This document shows positions 1 to 11,604 of a stretch of 64,000 nt of DNA, in pieces. The stretch lies in NCBI GenBank assembly GCA_963383645.1, contig OY726558.1:185621634-185685633 (forward strand), read 5' to 3'. Position 1 is the first letter of the stretch. Each line of letters opens with the position of its first letter. Under the pieces are notes generated by a model that saw only the letters and a program-made list of their open reading frames with translations, made no database searches and was not told the origin of the DNA. Position numbers and translations under genes: made by a program. This stretch comes from Muscardinus avellanarius (Eukaryota; Chordata; Mammalia; Rodentia; Gliridae).

Positions 1-237
1 TCTGCATCCACCAGACCCCCAGCAAGGCACCTGGATCATGTACTAAGTACTCTGTGTGTGCTTGCTCCATGTATATGTGCAGATTTTCCTTTTGATTCAT
101 GACAAAGTTAGGTGGAGAAAACTGGAATATGATATAAGCATATCTGATGTTACTTTGAGGGTATAAAGTACAAACTCTTGGTGTTCATGATTGGTGGTAT
201 TAAATGAAAAAGAAATTTGTGATTAGTAGTATGCATT

Positions 238-685
238 GTCGGGCGTGGTGGCGCAGGCTTGTAATACCAGCATTTGGGAGGCAAAGACCAGAGGATCGCG
301 GTTCACTGACAGCCTCTGCTCCTTAGTAACTCAGTGAGAGAGGCCCTTTGTAACTCAGTGAGACCCTGTTTCAAAAGTAAAAGGACTAAGCCAGGCATGG
401 TGGCGCACACTTGTAGTCCCTGAGCTTGGGAGGCTGAGACAGGAGAATTGCGCAGGTTCAAAGCCAGCCTCAGCTGGCTTAAGAGACCGTTTCCAAATAA
501 AATATAGAATAGGTCTGGGAGTGTAGCACAGAGGTAGAAGGCCACTGGGTTCCATCTCAAGTACCACCAGAAAAAAAAAAAAAAAAAGGAAAAAGACTAA
601 AAAATAGGCCTGGATGTATAGCTTGGAGGTACAATGCCCCTGGGTTCCATCCCCAGTACCGCAAAAAAAAAAAAAAAAAAAAAAA
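238..685 (+). repeat. Composite B1/ID-type SINE, split by a nested SINE
   Basis: The left half (238-389) starts with a degenerate GCCGGGCGTGGTGG head, and the right half (601-662) has the ID-like 'ggttccatccccagtacc' end followed by a 23-nt poly(A). The two halves are separated by a second SINE at 390-589. The arrangement shows that the outer element is the older one. Confidence 0.85.
390..589 (+). repeat. Nested composite SINE, 'aagagacc / ggtctgggagtgtagc' subfamily
   Basis: The copy is complete, from the gccaggcatggtgg head to a 17-nt poly(A). It is flanked by aaaaggactaa (379-389) and aaaaagactaa (590-600), an 11-bp target-site duplication with one mismatch. Its right half differs from the usual ID-like end and matches the copies at 5105, 11396, 17932, 18169, 21581 and 47937. 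Confidence 0.85.
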
Positions 686-689
686 GCAT

Positions 690-1490
690 TAATTGCCAAA
701 CAGTGGAACCAGCTGAAATGTCCATCATCGACAGATGAATGGATTATTAAATTATGGAATACATACACAATGGAGTTCTACTCAGCCATAAAGAAAAACA
801 AAATTATGTCATTTGCAGGGAAATGGATGGAACTGGAGAACATTATGCTAAATGAGAATAGCCAATAACTACAAATGAAAGGTCAGATGTTCTCCCTCAT
901 AGGCAGAAACTAGGGAGAAATTGGGACACGTGAGAAACTGCAGACGAAGGAGAAGCCTTAGTGGAGTGAGGGAGGGGACCCACCTGAGGGAGACAGGAGG
1001 AGAGGGGAAGACTTGAAGAGGAAAACACCTCAATGGACCTAATGCACACACACAAACTCTTCTGAGACACGCACTGTGCTGACCCCGGAAGGGGGCGGGA
1101 GGGGAAGTGGGTGGGAACTGGGGGAGGCTCAGTGTGCATGGCTGCCTCCATCACCCTAACTTCAGCAAGATGTGTGATTACCCATTTCCTCCCTAGCTTC
1201 CGCATATCAGGGAGAGCATAAGGCTAGTAACTGAGAGGGATGGGAGGGGGTGAGGGAAATTCCCTAATGTACATGATGCCCATTCACAAACACATCAAAG
1301 TCAATCACTAAGCCAAACGTGAGCAGGAGGGAGGGGGAAGGAATGGGGAAGGAATTGGGGAAGGGCTGATTGGATGATATGCACACGTATGACTCTACCA
1401 TCTTGTACTACATTAAGATGTACAACTACAATGCACCAGTACGAAAAATTTTTACAAAGATGTATAATTACAGTACACCAGTAAAAGAAA
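690..1490 (+). mobile_element. L1 3' end (ORF2 C-terminus plus 3'UTR), 5'-truncated
   Basis: Positions 690-866 encode the conserved ORF2 C-terminal stretch ([21 protein letters not shown]), ending near 868. A purine-rich 3'UTR follows and runs to the A-rich end near 1490. The 3'UTR is unlike that of copies A and B but matches, in reverse complement, the pieces at 9845 and 57340. This indicates an older L1 subfamily. Confidence 0.75.
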
Positions 1491-1493
1491 AAA

Positions 1494-2082
1494 TGTCCAT
1501 GTTTTTTTCTGTCTTCTGCTGGAACCTGACTCCCTCAGCATTGTTACCTACTTCACCCTTGCAAAGACTGCTAGGCCTTCTGTATTTTGCAGACTTTTCT
1601 GGGATTATAGTTGAAAGATAACCTTAAAGTCCATGGCTATTTAAAAAAGAATATGAAATTCATTACAGAATTTGAAAAGTGACTTGCTTGCCTTCCTAGT
1701 GAAATGGAAGGAAAGCCAAAAATGGAGAGTTGTGGCAACTCTCTGAAATATTTTATGTTAAAAAAATGGCCCTAGGGCTACCCATCAGGTGACCTTCACA
1801 AGTAAGATTATCCTGGGTTACCCAGGGGTGGGGGGAGGCACCCAGTATAATCACAAGAGTGCTTAAGAGTGCAATAGGGAGGTAGACAGAGGTCAGATGG
1901 TGCCATGAAAGGAAGCCTTCAGCAGCTAATCTTGGCCTTGGAGATGGAAGAGGGGCCAAGGGCCCTGAGCTGAAGAATGCAGACAGCCTTGAGCAGCTGA
2001 AAGGGCAAGGAGACTACAGCCTCCAGAACAAAAGCTCTCCTGACACCTATGTGCAGAACTGGGTATTCAGGAAGAATACGGT

Positions 2083-2083
<1 letters not shown>
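1494..2083. other. Unassigned non-coding sequence
   Basis: No recognisable repeat or convincing reading frame was seen. Confidence 0.4.

Positions 2084-2129
<46 letters not shown>
2084..2129 (+). repeat. (GT)n microsatellite
   Basis: This is an uninterrupted GT run of about 45 nt. It abuts the 3' tail of the minus-strand SINE that follows. Confidence 0.95.
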
Positions 2130-2131
<2 letters not shown>

Positions 2132-2306
2132 AATGGGAATACAACCCAGTGAGATTCTACCACTAAGCAACACCCCCAGCTCTTTTTATATTATTTTGAA
2201 ACTGGGTCTCATGAAGTTACTGCGTACTGGTCTTGAACCTGCAATCCTCCTGTCTCAGCCTTTCAAGTACTAGGATTACAGGCATGTACCACTAGGCTTT
2301 GCTGGA
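2130..2306 (-). repeat. Composite SINE, diverged
   Basis: The reverse strand reads a degenerate SINE. On the plus strand, 'ctcccaag..ctgggattaca'-like B1 sequence lies at 2250-2290 and the ID-like end lies at 2140-2180. Confidence 0.75.
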
Positions 2307-2371
2307 ACATCAGAGCTTTAAATAGGGAGAGAACATGTTAATTTTTTTCTAGTTCTCAATAAAGAATTTTA

Positions 2372-2594
2372 TTTATTTATTTATTTATTTATTTAGTGGT
2401 ACTGGGGGTGGAAACCAGGGGCTTTCTACTTCTGGGCTATATTCCCAGACCTATTTTATATTTTATTTGGAAACGGGGTCTCACTAAGTTGCTGAGAGCC
2501 TCACTAAGTAGCAGAGGCTGGATTCGAACCTGCGCAATCCTCCTGTCTCAGCCTCCCAAGTGCTGGGATTAGAAGCATGTGCCATCATGTCCGA
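2372..2594 (-). repeat. Composite SINE with perfect 17-bp target-site duplication
   Basis: The element runs from an (ATTT)n tail to the head sequence. The duplication ctcaataaagaatttta occurs at 2355-2371 and 2595-2611 without mismatch, which defines both ends. Confidence 0.92.
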
Positions 2595-2611
2595 CTCAAT
2601 AAAGAATTTTA

Positions 2612-3312
2612 AAACATACAGTCTCCAAATATAACCAGTACTGATACAGAAATACGTAGGTGAAAATATACACAAATGTATGACCATCTACATATACATC
2701 CACTTACCTATGTATATCTATACATACATAAGTATACACATACACGTATGTACATTGTATTGTTTCATCACTCTTCTTTTGTCAGCTCTTCTCTAAGGCT
2801 AGTTTAGGTCTCACCCTTCAATGTGGGTTGTTTTTGTGGATATTCTATTCTAGGGCTCACCACCTCCTCTAATTGATTTTTACATATAACCTCAAATAAT
2901 GTAGACTTAGAGGATGAGACTTCTTATAAACATAATTTATTTAAAACACACCTAAAATCACTTTGTACTTATAATTTTGAAGTAATGCTGATTCCCTAAT
3001 GAGATCATAAAATATTGTGAGTACGGGCCATAAATAATTCTTTTTATAAAATTATGAATGGTAATAATTTAATACCCTAGAAATAACTATAGGCAGTCGT
3101 GACATTCTAATATGCTAGCAAGCACACTGGCATTTTAATAAAGATATAGCAAGTGCCACAAAACATCCTTGAATTGAAAGTGCAGAAATATCAGTGAAAG
3201 TTCTAGAACAGTGTGATCCACTAGAACTTTTTGAGATGTTATATATCTGCAGTTCTCCAGTCTTGTAGCCACTTGCAACATGTGACTGTTTACTTGCAGC
3301 ATGGCTAGTATA
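2612..3312. other. Unassigned AT-rich sequence
   Basis: No repeat family, RNA gene or coding frame could be recognised. A short TACA/TATG-rich patch lies at 2690-2760. Confidence 0.4.
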
Positions 3313-3329
3313 CATGAATTTTTTATTTT

Positions 3330-3540
3330 TATTTATTTTTTGCAGGTCTGGGGATGGAACTCAGGGGCATTTGACCTATGACCTGCACTCCCTGCCCTAT
3401 TTTTTATTCTTTATTTGAAACAGGGTCTCACTAAGTTGCAGGGAACCTCGCTGAGTAGCTGAGGCTGTCTGCAAACCAGGATCCTCCCGTCTCAGCTTCC
3501 AGGATGCTGGGATTATAGGCATGCTCCACCACACCTGGCT
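3330..3540 (-). repeat. Composite SINE with 14-bp target-site duplication
   Basis: The copy is flanked by gaattttttatttt at 3316-3329 and 3541-3554. It has both B1-like and ID-like halves in reverse orientation. Confidence 0.9.
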
Positions 3541-3629
3541 GAATTTTTTATTTTAGCTTATTTAATTTGTATGACTTAATGCAACAATAAAAAATTTTAA
3601 AAGGAAGTAAAATTGTTACGGTGAAATAT

Positions 3630-5060
3630 GTTGCAGTGTGGGAATGTTATGGTATTGGGGAAACTGTACCCGGGAACCCCTGTTAGAGTCCGAGGTTCGA
3701 CTCCTCCCCACTCCACGCTCTGAATTTTATAACCCTAGGAGGGAGTGGTTACACATGAGGGAGTGGTTAAACAAGTCAGAGCCCGCCAACCTTAGAATAC
3801 AACCAATCAGATACAAGGACAAACAAGTACAACCAATAATTTTAAAACATGCATCCACACACTTCAGAGCCTGCTCTGCCTTTCCCACCCACCTTGGCTG
3901 GGCCAGGCTTATCTCTGCACTGAAGAACAGATTATCTCTGCACTGGAAAGCAGATTAGCCTGGCCTTGTTTGCTGATCTAGCTCAGAGATATGGGGATGG
4001 GGTCCCATTTACAAAGACCTTGGCCGGCAAGCTGGAGATTAGAGGCTTTGACCTTGTGGGTCCCCTACCCTTGTCCTTGGATGGATCTTGATTTTATTTC
4101 CAATCCTACCCTACTTCTATCTTAACTATATTTTAATACCTTATTTCTAATCCTAATATGGGAGAAGACTTCTCTAGTTAACTTCTCATATAGGGGGGGG
4201 AAGCACTTCTTCCAGCCTGCTTTCCAGCACCCCTACACCATCAGTTGCAAACTACTTTCTCCCAGAGTCCACACGATCTTCCAGAAAAGAGGTACAGGTC
4301 ACCCCTGGGGGCCTGGTCAGCCATGATGTCCAGCAGAGGCCTTCAGGTCACTACTCGAGAGTCGCCCGAGCCACGTGCCCTCAGATGCACTCTGCCTTCT
4401 CTCAGGGCCAACACGACCTGCGAGAGAGAGAACAGCTCCCCAAAAGGGGAGGGGATCCCGAGCAGGAAAGTCCCCCTTTTGCCATCCAACTGGCCAATGC
4501 CTGACCGCTTGCAAGTCCGTTTTGGTTAGGGTGACTTTTGGGATTTCAAGGAGAATTTGCATAGGGCATTTGCAAGTACTTTGAAGGGTCTCCTTTCAAG
4601 AATGCCAGACTTGCTTGGTGGGTTTGTTGATTAGGAAACTCAGGATGGCTTTGTGAAGCTCTGGCCTTCTTATCTCCTGAGCCTTTGGAATTTCAGGCAT
4701 TTGTCGCCCCTCAGGAAACTCAGGCAATTAGCTTTTTTCTACCAAGGCCTTTTCCCTATCTGCCTACTTCCTTTCTACCTCCTCAGTACCTCCCTTTACC
4801 CTGTAAGATACCTCCCCTAGCAAGGTGTGGCAAGGTGTCTCCTTTCATGAAGGTCAGAGGTCTATCCTAGCTGGATTATTATGTAATCTGTCTTTAGAAA
4901 GAGGAAGCGCTAGCTCCCCTCTCCTATTGACTTGCTAACTACTTTTAACTAAATCAATCTACATTAGAATAGTTGCTTGCTTTTAGGCCTAAACCAAGTC
5001 CTTTCACAGATTTTAAAAATATAATAATCATACCTTTCTCAAATCTTCCTAGGCCATTCC
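3630..5060. other. GC-richer block, possibly an LTR or endogenous-retrovirus remnant
   Basis: The block stands out from its AT-rich surroundings. It holds two CCAAT boxes (accaatcag near 3801, accaataat near 3833) followed by an attttaaaac TATA-like stretch near 3840, and a GGTTCGACTCC match to the pol III B-box near 3693. No TG...CA pair, duplicated flank or gag/pol-like frame was found, so the LTR reading is weak. The reading frames in it (up to about 106 aa) resemble nothing I know. Confidence 0.3.
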
Positions 5061-5104
5061 CAATACTGGTACAAAAATGAAAAAAGAAAAAAAGTCCAAA
5101 TTTA

Positions 5105-5317
5105 TTTTTGTTTATTTATTTATTTATTTTGGTGGCACTGGGGTTCCTGGAATCCCTTCTACTTCCGGGCTACACTCCCAGACCTATTTTTATACTTTCT
5201 TATTTGGAAACAGGGTCTCTTAAGCCAGCTCGGCTGGCTTAGAACCTGTGCGATCTGATCTTCCTGTCTCTGCCTCCCAAGTGCGAGGATTATAATTGTG
5301 CGCCACCACACCCAGCT
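5105..5317 (-). repeat. Composite SINE ('ggggttcctgg' subfamily) with 15-bp target-site duplication
   Basis: aaaagtccaaattta is repeated exactly at 5090-5104 and 5318-5332. The (ATTT)n tail lies at 5105-5130. Confidence 0.92.
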
Positions 5318-5332
5318 AAAAGTCCAAATTTA

Positions 5333-6529
5333 AGTAATCACATAGAAGCTAGTGGCTCCCTCATTGCACAGGATGAAGAAACTTTTCATTGGTGGATCAC
5401 TCTTCATGTTCTAGGGGCTAGTGTAATAAAGAATTAGAGTCATTTTCATCTTTTCTAATGCTATTTCTGATTCCTGAGATAAAGTATTATCAAATGTATT
5501 ATCATAAATTACTTATGGTAGAACAGCGGTATCCAAAGACCAGTCTGCTATTCCAAGCAGGCAGTGAACTGTTGGTTAGTAGCCCACGGCGAGTTAATTA
5601 CAGAAATTGAGAGTAAGCATTAGGATCTTCTACAGCCACTGGGCACTGATGTGACCTTCAAATGTGGAATCAATGGACACATTTCATTTAACAAGGCACT
5701 TGAGGTATTATTCAGCCTGCACAGTATCATCTGGCCTGACCACTGCCAGGCACAGGGGATCACACATCGGTCCAGGAGAGATTGGAAATTTTGAAATATC
5801 TGTTCCTCTCACAGAACAGCTACAGATGGCTTGAGAAGCCCAGGCATAGAAGACTAGGAAACAGGGGCCAGGACTGTAGTCTGTTCGCCACAGACTGGCT
5901 CAGTTGTATAGACCAGACCTTTCAGAATAACAGAACTTACAAATAAAAGCATCCCTGGAGACTGTGACTCCAGCCCCGCCATCTACAAAGGAAAACTGTG
6001 CCATACTTCCACTACTTACCTCAGAGCTTGGAGAACTTGCCCCTGGCTCTCAGGCAAGCTCTTTTTATATTATGCCAGGTGGCTGTGGACCAAGAGAGGT
6101 CTTATGACTTCCTTGCACAACAAATGTAAGTCTCAGAATATTGCTGCTACATTTTCATAAACTCCACCCCACAGACAGCTTGTGCCTGTACTATGGAGGT
6201 GCCCCTCCCTTTCTGAATGAGTTTAGTGAACTGTCACCATGGTGAATTAAAGCAAACCAATGCAAACAAGGTACCTGTTTGGCTCAAGGCATATGGCAAA
6301 CTGAATCAGTGAGAACAGCCCTTCCACCTAAATTATAGACTTTGAACACATGGTTGATTAATTTTCTTTGTTTGGTTCAGCCAGAAAAGGATGCTTTCCT
6401 ATTTTGATTTTTCTCTCTGATTTGTTCCTGGAAAATGGGAAAAATGACAATGGGAAGGATCAGTTGGTGACTTCCAAAAAGGAGCCCAGAAAGTAACCAT
6501 CAAAGTAGTATTCTATGTATTGGATATAG
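5333..6529. other. Unassigned sequence
   Basis: Around 5520-5760 the sequence has the look of an old DNA-transposon remnant, but I could not name it. No coding frame is convincing. Confidence 0.3.
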
Positions 6530-6990
6530 GGCAGCCACTTGGCTTAGTGTCTCATGGGTGGTGATAGTTTTTCCTCAAGGTCTGCACCATAGGCTGGTGC
6601 TTCCAGACACCCAGAAACACCTTTCCCTGGATGAATGCTGTTAATTCTGGGAGTCATCTATCTGGCTTGAGAAGTCAATGCTTTTCTCCCTTCCATTTCC
6701 TCCAAGGAGATGGGATGATGTGCTCTCAAGAATGGCACATAAGTGTTTCTCTCTTATGTCAACTCCTGTGTGTTTGGATATGGGGGCTTGTGAGTCTGAG
6801 CCTTTTGCCCTGAGATGGTTCATGCTCCAGAGTTTCTTGTGGGATAAGACTGAAAGCATGTCTACACTCTCTCCATCTCTTTCCTTATTCTGTCTCCTCT
6901 CATTCCTTAGAGACTTCTCCTAGAGCCCATTCTCAATAAGTCACTACTGCTAGCATTTCCATCTGAGGCTCTGCTTCTAAGGAATTTGAC
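6530..6990 (+). repeat. Possible ancient ERVL/MaLR-type LTR remnant
   Basis: The end of the segment (about 6925-6990), with an 'aataagtcac' stretch and 'ggctctgcttctaaggaa', resembles the 3' end of old mammalian LTRs, which carry a polyadenylation signal followed by a similar tail. The rest is too diverged for me to assign. Confidence 0.3.
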
Positions 6991-8978
6991 TACTGGCATG
7001 TATGGTAACTGAAACATTCAAATACCTATTTTCTGGTACCTGAAATATTTTGTCCTCTGGCTTGATGTGAATTAACAGTAATATCTAATTATCTTGTTCT
7101 TAAAAAAAAGATACCTGAATTTTGAAATCACTTGAAAAGTTTGTATCTCCTGAGTTTGGAGTCCCTTTCAACTTTGATCACTGATTTCAGAGCGAAACTT
7201 CTGCTTTATTATAGAACATGTAGCTGTTTCTTAGCACGTGTTAATTGCTATTTGTTATCTGATGAGCCCATTGTAAAAGTTTCTTTGCAAGAACTTAACA
7301 TATCTCAAGTGTATGACTGTTTTCTTATGCAAATAGAAATACCTCAGATTTTTAAATCTGTGAAAAAATTTTATTATATTATTTAGTGGGGGAGCTAATC
7401 ATCTCAATGGGTGTCCTTTTGGTGGGGTTGAAGGAGCCTGTTTTAATTTATGGTAAATAAATAAATATTTGTTTAAAATAAGCAAACTTGGAAAATTGTA
7501 ACTTTGGTTTTATATTCAAATCATGTCAGTTGGCATATGAAATGGAATTTATTAGGAAAAATGCTATAGCTATTTGCATAATGTTCTGGTGCTAAAACAT
7601 GTGGAAAATCTAGATGCATATTACTATAGCCTGGTTTAACTTTGCTTTCAAAGGATCCTTCACCAACCTGGGCCTTTTTCTTCCCCAAATCTCTGTGGAG
7701 CTCATAAAATATGCACTTAAGATAAAGTTAAAAAAAAAAATACATTCTCCCCCTTTCTCCAGATCACTTTGCAGTCTCACATTTTTGTTAATTAATCTGC
7801 TTGTCAGTTATCCCTATTTTCACAAGAGGTTTAATAATGGAGGTAGAGCCACTAAAATTTCAATTTCCATCTATTGAACGCTTTCATTTTTCTCTTTATT
7901 TTATCCATCTGGCTGGCCGAATCTCTTGCCATTCAAGAATAGCTTACTTCTCAAAAAAATAGCTAATAAATGACGTCTTCTTTTTCTCTTATTGCTTCCT
8001 AAAATCGCGATAGTACAAATTCTCTTCTTAATTTGCAGAATTCCCAGAATTAAAATCTACAGGGTGGTTCATTTGTGGTGAATAGAGCTGAGGTAGAAAT
8101 TTTCTACAGTGTTCAACAAAAACAGACTCACTCCTAATCATTTCTAGCTTTCATCCTCTTCTGACAAGGTCCATGACCTTTTAAAGTTTTAACTAAAGAC
8201 TTTCCCATGAGGAAAATATGAAATATACATATTTTTGTGCATGATTAAACAAATATTTGTTGTTAGTCAATGGGATTCAAAAATGCAGTCCCTATATCCA
8301 AATTGTAAAAGAGAAGACAAACAGACACGAGCAATCGTAATGTATTGTGATTAGTGCCAGATGTTTGGACAGATGTCCTGCAAGTTGAGAGGTGAGGAAA
8401 ACCTGCCCATCTGCTGTTGGGGAGAGAAGGAGGGAATGTCACAGAAGATTTCTAGTTGACATGGTTTGTTACTCAAATTGAAAAAGGGCAGCTTTAAAAA
8501 TACTAACCCGAAATTATTTAATTCCCTTATCTATCATTACCGAAGTATTTCTTTTCTCTCAGTCAAAAATCAAACTTGGTCTTTTATTTCGCTCTCAACT
8601 ACTTTTCTTCCACATCTACTAAGGATTAGGGATAATCTCGTTACAGGAAACCCCAAATAACAAGGGCCTAATAAGATGGAACAGACTTTCCCAGCTGGTA
8701 GATTGTAAAATTTTTCAAAATCTATTATGCTAGTTTTTCCTTCAGCGATAGCTCCTTTGTCATGGGGTGTTGAGTTGGGCTTATACAAAGACAGGCCACA
8801 CTCTTTCTGTGGCCTGGCTATAGCACGAGTTCTCATGGCTACACTCAAAGGTTAAACATGGGCCATTTTAAATGCTTAAAATTTGGGAAATTCAGTTCCT
8901 ACTGAAGTCTAAAGAGACTTACATTATCACTGAGTCTCCCTTTCTTTCTCCTCTTTCTCCCCTCTCCTTCCTCAGAGT

Positions 8979-8979
<1 letters not shown>
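6991..8979. other. Unassigned AT-rich sequence with a possible L2 trace
   Basis: No gene was found. At about 8235-8375 the order 'aaacaaatatttgttgttag' then 'acagacacgagcaatcgtaa' then 'gattagtgccag' resembles a degraded L2 3' end. The longest frames are 87-92 aa, with no known motif. Confidence 0.3.
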
Positions 8980-8980
<1 letters not shown>

Positions 8981-9013
<33 letters not shown>

Positions 9014-9036
9014 CCTCCCTCCCTCCCTCCCTCTCT
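8981..9036 (+). repeat. (CT)n then (CCCT)n compound microsatellite
   Basis: About 28 nt of CT repeats (8981-9008) pass into CCCT/CCTC repeats (9009-9036). The block abuts a minus-strand SINE tail. Confidence 0.95.
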
Positions 9037-9037
9037 C

Positions 9038-9418
9038 ATTAGTACTAGGGATTGAACCCAGGAGCTCTCTACTACTTAGCTACAACCTCAGCACCCCTTT
9101 GTTAATTAATTCATTTTTTATTTTTGCAGAACTGGGAATTGAACCCAGGGGCATTCTACCTTTGAGCTATACCCTTAACCCTATTTTTTTTATTATTTAT
9201 TTTGAAACAGGGCCTCAGTAAGTTGCTGAGAGCCTCACCTGTCTCAGCTTCCCAAGCACTGGGGTTACAAGCGTGTGCTACCACTCCCGGCTTCGGCTCC
9301 CTTTTTATTTCAAATCAAAGTCTCACTAAATTGCCCAGGCTAGCTTCAAACTTATGATCCTCCTGCCCCAGCTTCCCAAGTAGCCAGGATTATAGGTATG
9401 GGTCAGCATACCTGGCTA
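9038..9418 (-). repeat. Composite SINE split by a second SINE
   Basis: The ID-like half at 9040-9095 and a B1-like half at about 9300-9418 belong to one old element. A complete second SINE (about 9100-9292) separates them. All parts are in minus orientation. Inner borders are approximate because no clean duplication could be read. Confidence 0.7.
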
Positions 9419-9844
9419 GGGTACCCTCTTTTAAGGTATACACTAGGCAAGTGTACTTCATAGTTGGGTATCCAGATTGGTTTTTGTTATTTCAAAGGAA
9501 AGACGATGTACATTTCCATAGTAATCTTTGACCAAAATTTATGAGAGGCTACATATACATTAATAGACTATGAATATACATTAGCCAATGTTCATGAAAC
9601 TGAGAAAAGAATAGAGAGAATTTTATACAAAAAATTGTGCAAAACCCAAATTCTGAGAATATGCATATTAAACACATGAAATATCATTTGCCAATGCAGA
9701 AATATAAAAATCAATATTGGGTGATATTGGATATAGTAAACACAGATGTTTTTCTCCTAATCACCAAACTGGACCATATATTACATGGCTGATGGTTTGG
9801 ATAAATAAATCAATAACAAAATAAACACCAACTGTTCACATTTT
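9419..9844. other. Unassigned AT-rich sequence
   Basis: Nothing recognisable was seen. Confidence 0.4.
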
Positions 9845-10030
9845 ATTTCTTTATTTATTGGTGCACTGTAGTCATATTTCTTGATGAGATGCAAGATGGT
9901 AGCCGCATACATGCACATATCACTCATTTAGCCCGTTTCCACTCCCCACCCCATTTCCTCCCCATCCCTCCTTCTCATGTTTGGCTTAGTTAATGACTTT
10001 GATATGTTTGTGAATGTACCTATTTGAAGG
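9845..10030 (-). mobile_element. L1 3'UTR fragment
   Basis: The reverse complement matches the layout of the 1200-1470 L1 3'UTR ('...aacatcaaagtcatt...aagccaaac...gagaaggagggatgg...'). It is a short, diverged piece without coding sequence. Confidence 0.6.
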
Positions 10031-10329
10031 CATTCCTGAGCCTATGAGACAACAATGTACTTATTAAATTGGTAGTTCAATTAGTAGTAAAGGTATTTAT
10101 AACCCTTGTTATAAAAGGTTATTAGGAAATTCTCTAACAGTGGTGTGACTTAAGGATGTGTTGACCTTATGACAGTGTGAAAGTGGATCCATGCAACCAT
10201 TCTAATTTTTGCCTTCGGTGAAATAAGTGAAATATCTAATAGCTTACAAGAGAGAGCCAACGCTTTATTATAAAATAGGATTTTTTCAGTTAGATGATTT
10301 TGCCAAACCATTGGAAAGTGCAGATGTTC

Positions 10330-10475
10330 TGAGCATGTTTAAGGTGCGTTGGCTAAACCATGGTGGTCTATAGTTTAGGTGTATTAAGTACATTGTTTAA
10401 TTTAGGATATTTTCACCTTCAATGGGTTTATCAGGATGTTACCGTAGTGTAGATCAAGGAACATCTGTACAGTTT
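10330..10475 (+). repeat. Tigger-type DNA transposon remnant
   Basis: 'aggatattttcaccttcaat' with 'gggtttatcaggatgttacc' and 'ggaacatctgtacag' corresponds to the terminal part of pogo/Tigger-like elements as I remember them. Only one end is seen. Confidence 0.4.
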
Positions 10476-10485
10476 TTAAACATAA

Positions 10486-10553
10486 AGAGGGAGAGGGAGA
10501 AGGAGAGGGAGAGAGGGAGAGAAAGAAGAAAGGAGAAAAGAGGAGAGGAGACT
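10486..10553 (+). repeat. GA-rich low-complexity tract
   Basis: The tract consists of gagagg/gagaaag units on a polypurine strand. Confidence 0.9.
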
Positions 10554-11380
10554 ATTTAATCTCCAAATGTCCAGTGTTGAAGATTGCTGGCTGTTAGTTG
10601 ATATTTTATCATTTTTATTATCAGATTTACTTATATCATTTACCCCCCCCAAAAAAATTCTCAAAAGTTCTGGACTGATTGGAACTTTGGACATTAGTTG
10701 ATTCTTTGTCTCAGATGGATTAGAACAAGTTTGTAGAATTAACAACAAAGGACATTTCCCCTGAAATCCCATGCTTGTTTTTCCATAAGAAAAAAAAAAA
10801 TAATTGGTTCATTTACTTGGAAATTTTGAGGAATACTGAAATAATTTGTTTTTAACTAAAGAGTTATCAGAAGATACTGTCTGATTTTTCAAACACTAAA
10901 GCCTCCTGCAGACCACTTGCAGTTGTGCTGGCCTCTTCTGGCTTCCAGGAGTCTGACTGATCTCAACTATCTGGTCATGAATCAGTGATTTCTAGAGTAT
11001 TCCCAAATCTACATCATTACAGGGCTATGAAACTTCCTAATTTTTGAGAAGATGGGTGCTATTTTTCTTTCTCTCCATATTTTGACATTATCCTGAGCAT
11101 TATTTGATACATAAAGTGACTTTACATAAGTCATAAAAAAAGCTGTTTTAGTTTGTCACTAGGTTATATTCCTGCAATAAAAAATAGCACAAAATAAATG
11201 CCCCCGAACTGAGAAGAAACAAAGGTGGCAAAGTAGAAATGATTCAAGAAGCTCAAAATTTATTTGCTTTTCACTATATAATCATTAAACACATTCTATA
11301 AAAAAATTATTTTTGCCATAAAGAAGTAGTCAAATTCAAGTTTTTGTAGCACTTCCCATAGGTGACAAAGATCTTTGTGT
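10554..11380. other. Unassigned sequence
   Basis: No gene or repeat was recognised. An 8-nt C run precedes an A-rich run near 10645-10657. Confidence 0.4.
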
Positions 11381-11395
11381 AAAAAATTGTGATTG

Positions 11396-11589
11396 AAGCC
11401 GGGCATGGTGGTGGCGCACGCTTGTAATTCCCGTGCTTGGGAGGCAGAGACGGAGGATCCCACAGGTTCGAAGCCAGCTGCCCTGGCTTAAGAGATCCTG
11501 TTTCCAAATTTAAAAAAAGTATTAAATAGGTCTGGGAGTGGAACCCTGAGGTAGAAGGGTCTTCAGGAACCCCAGTACCACGCACACAA
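11396..11589 (+). repeat. Composite SINE ('ggtctgggagtgg' subfamily) with 15-bp target-site duplication
   Basis: aaaaaattgtgattg occurs at 11381-11395 and 11590-11604. The element is complete from the gccgggcatggtgg head to the short A-rich tail. Confidence 0.92.
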
Positions 11590-11604
11590 AAAAAATTGTG
11601 ATTG

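Noticed and set aside
355..868. Reading frames over the SINE and its poly(A) runs near the start of the window
   Set aside because: They are translations of SINE sequence, poly(A)/poly(T) and the L1 ORF2 tail. No real gene is indicated.
1919..2173. 84-aa frame with a (TH)n stretch
   Set aside because: The repeat is simply the (GT)n microsatellite at 2084-2129 read on the reverse strand.
3693..3703. tRNA or SINE promoter from the GGTTCGACTCC match
   Set aside because: No A-box lies at the required distance upstream and there is no recognisable pol III gene structure, so the match alone is not enough.
8981..9036. CRISPR-like or regulated repeat array
   Set aside because: It is a simple compound microsatellite without spaced unique sequences, in a mammalian genome.
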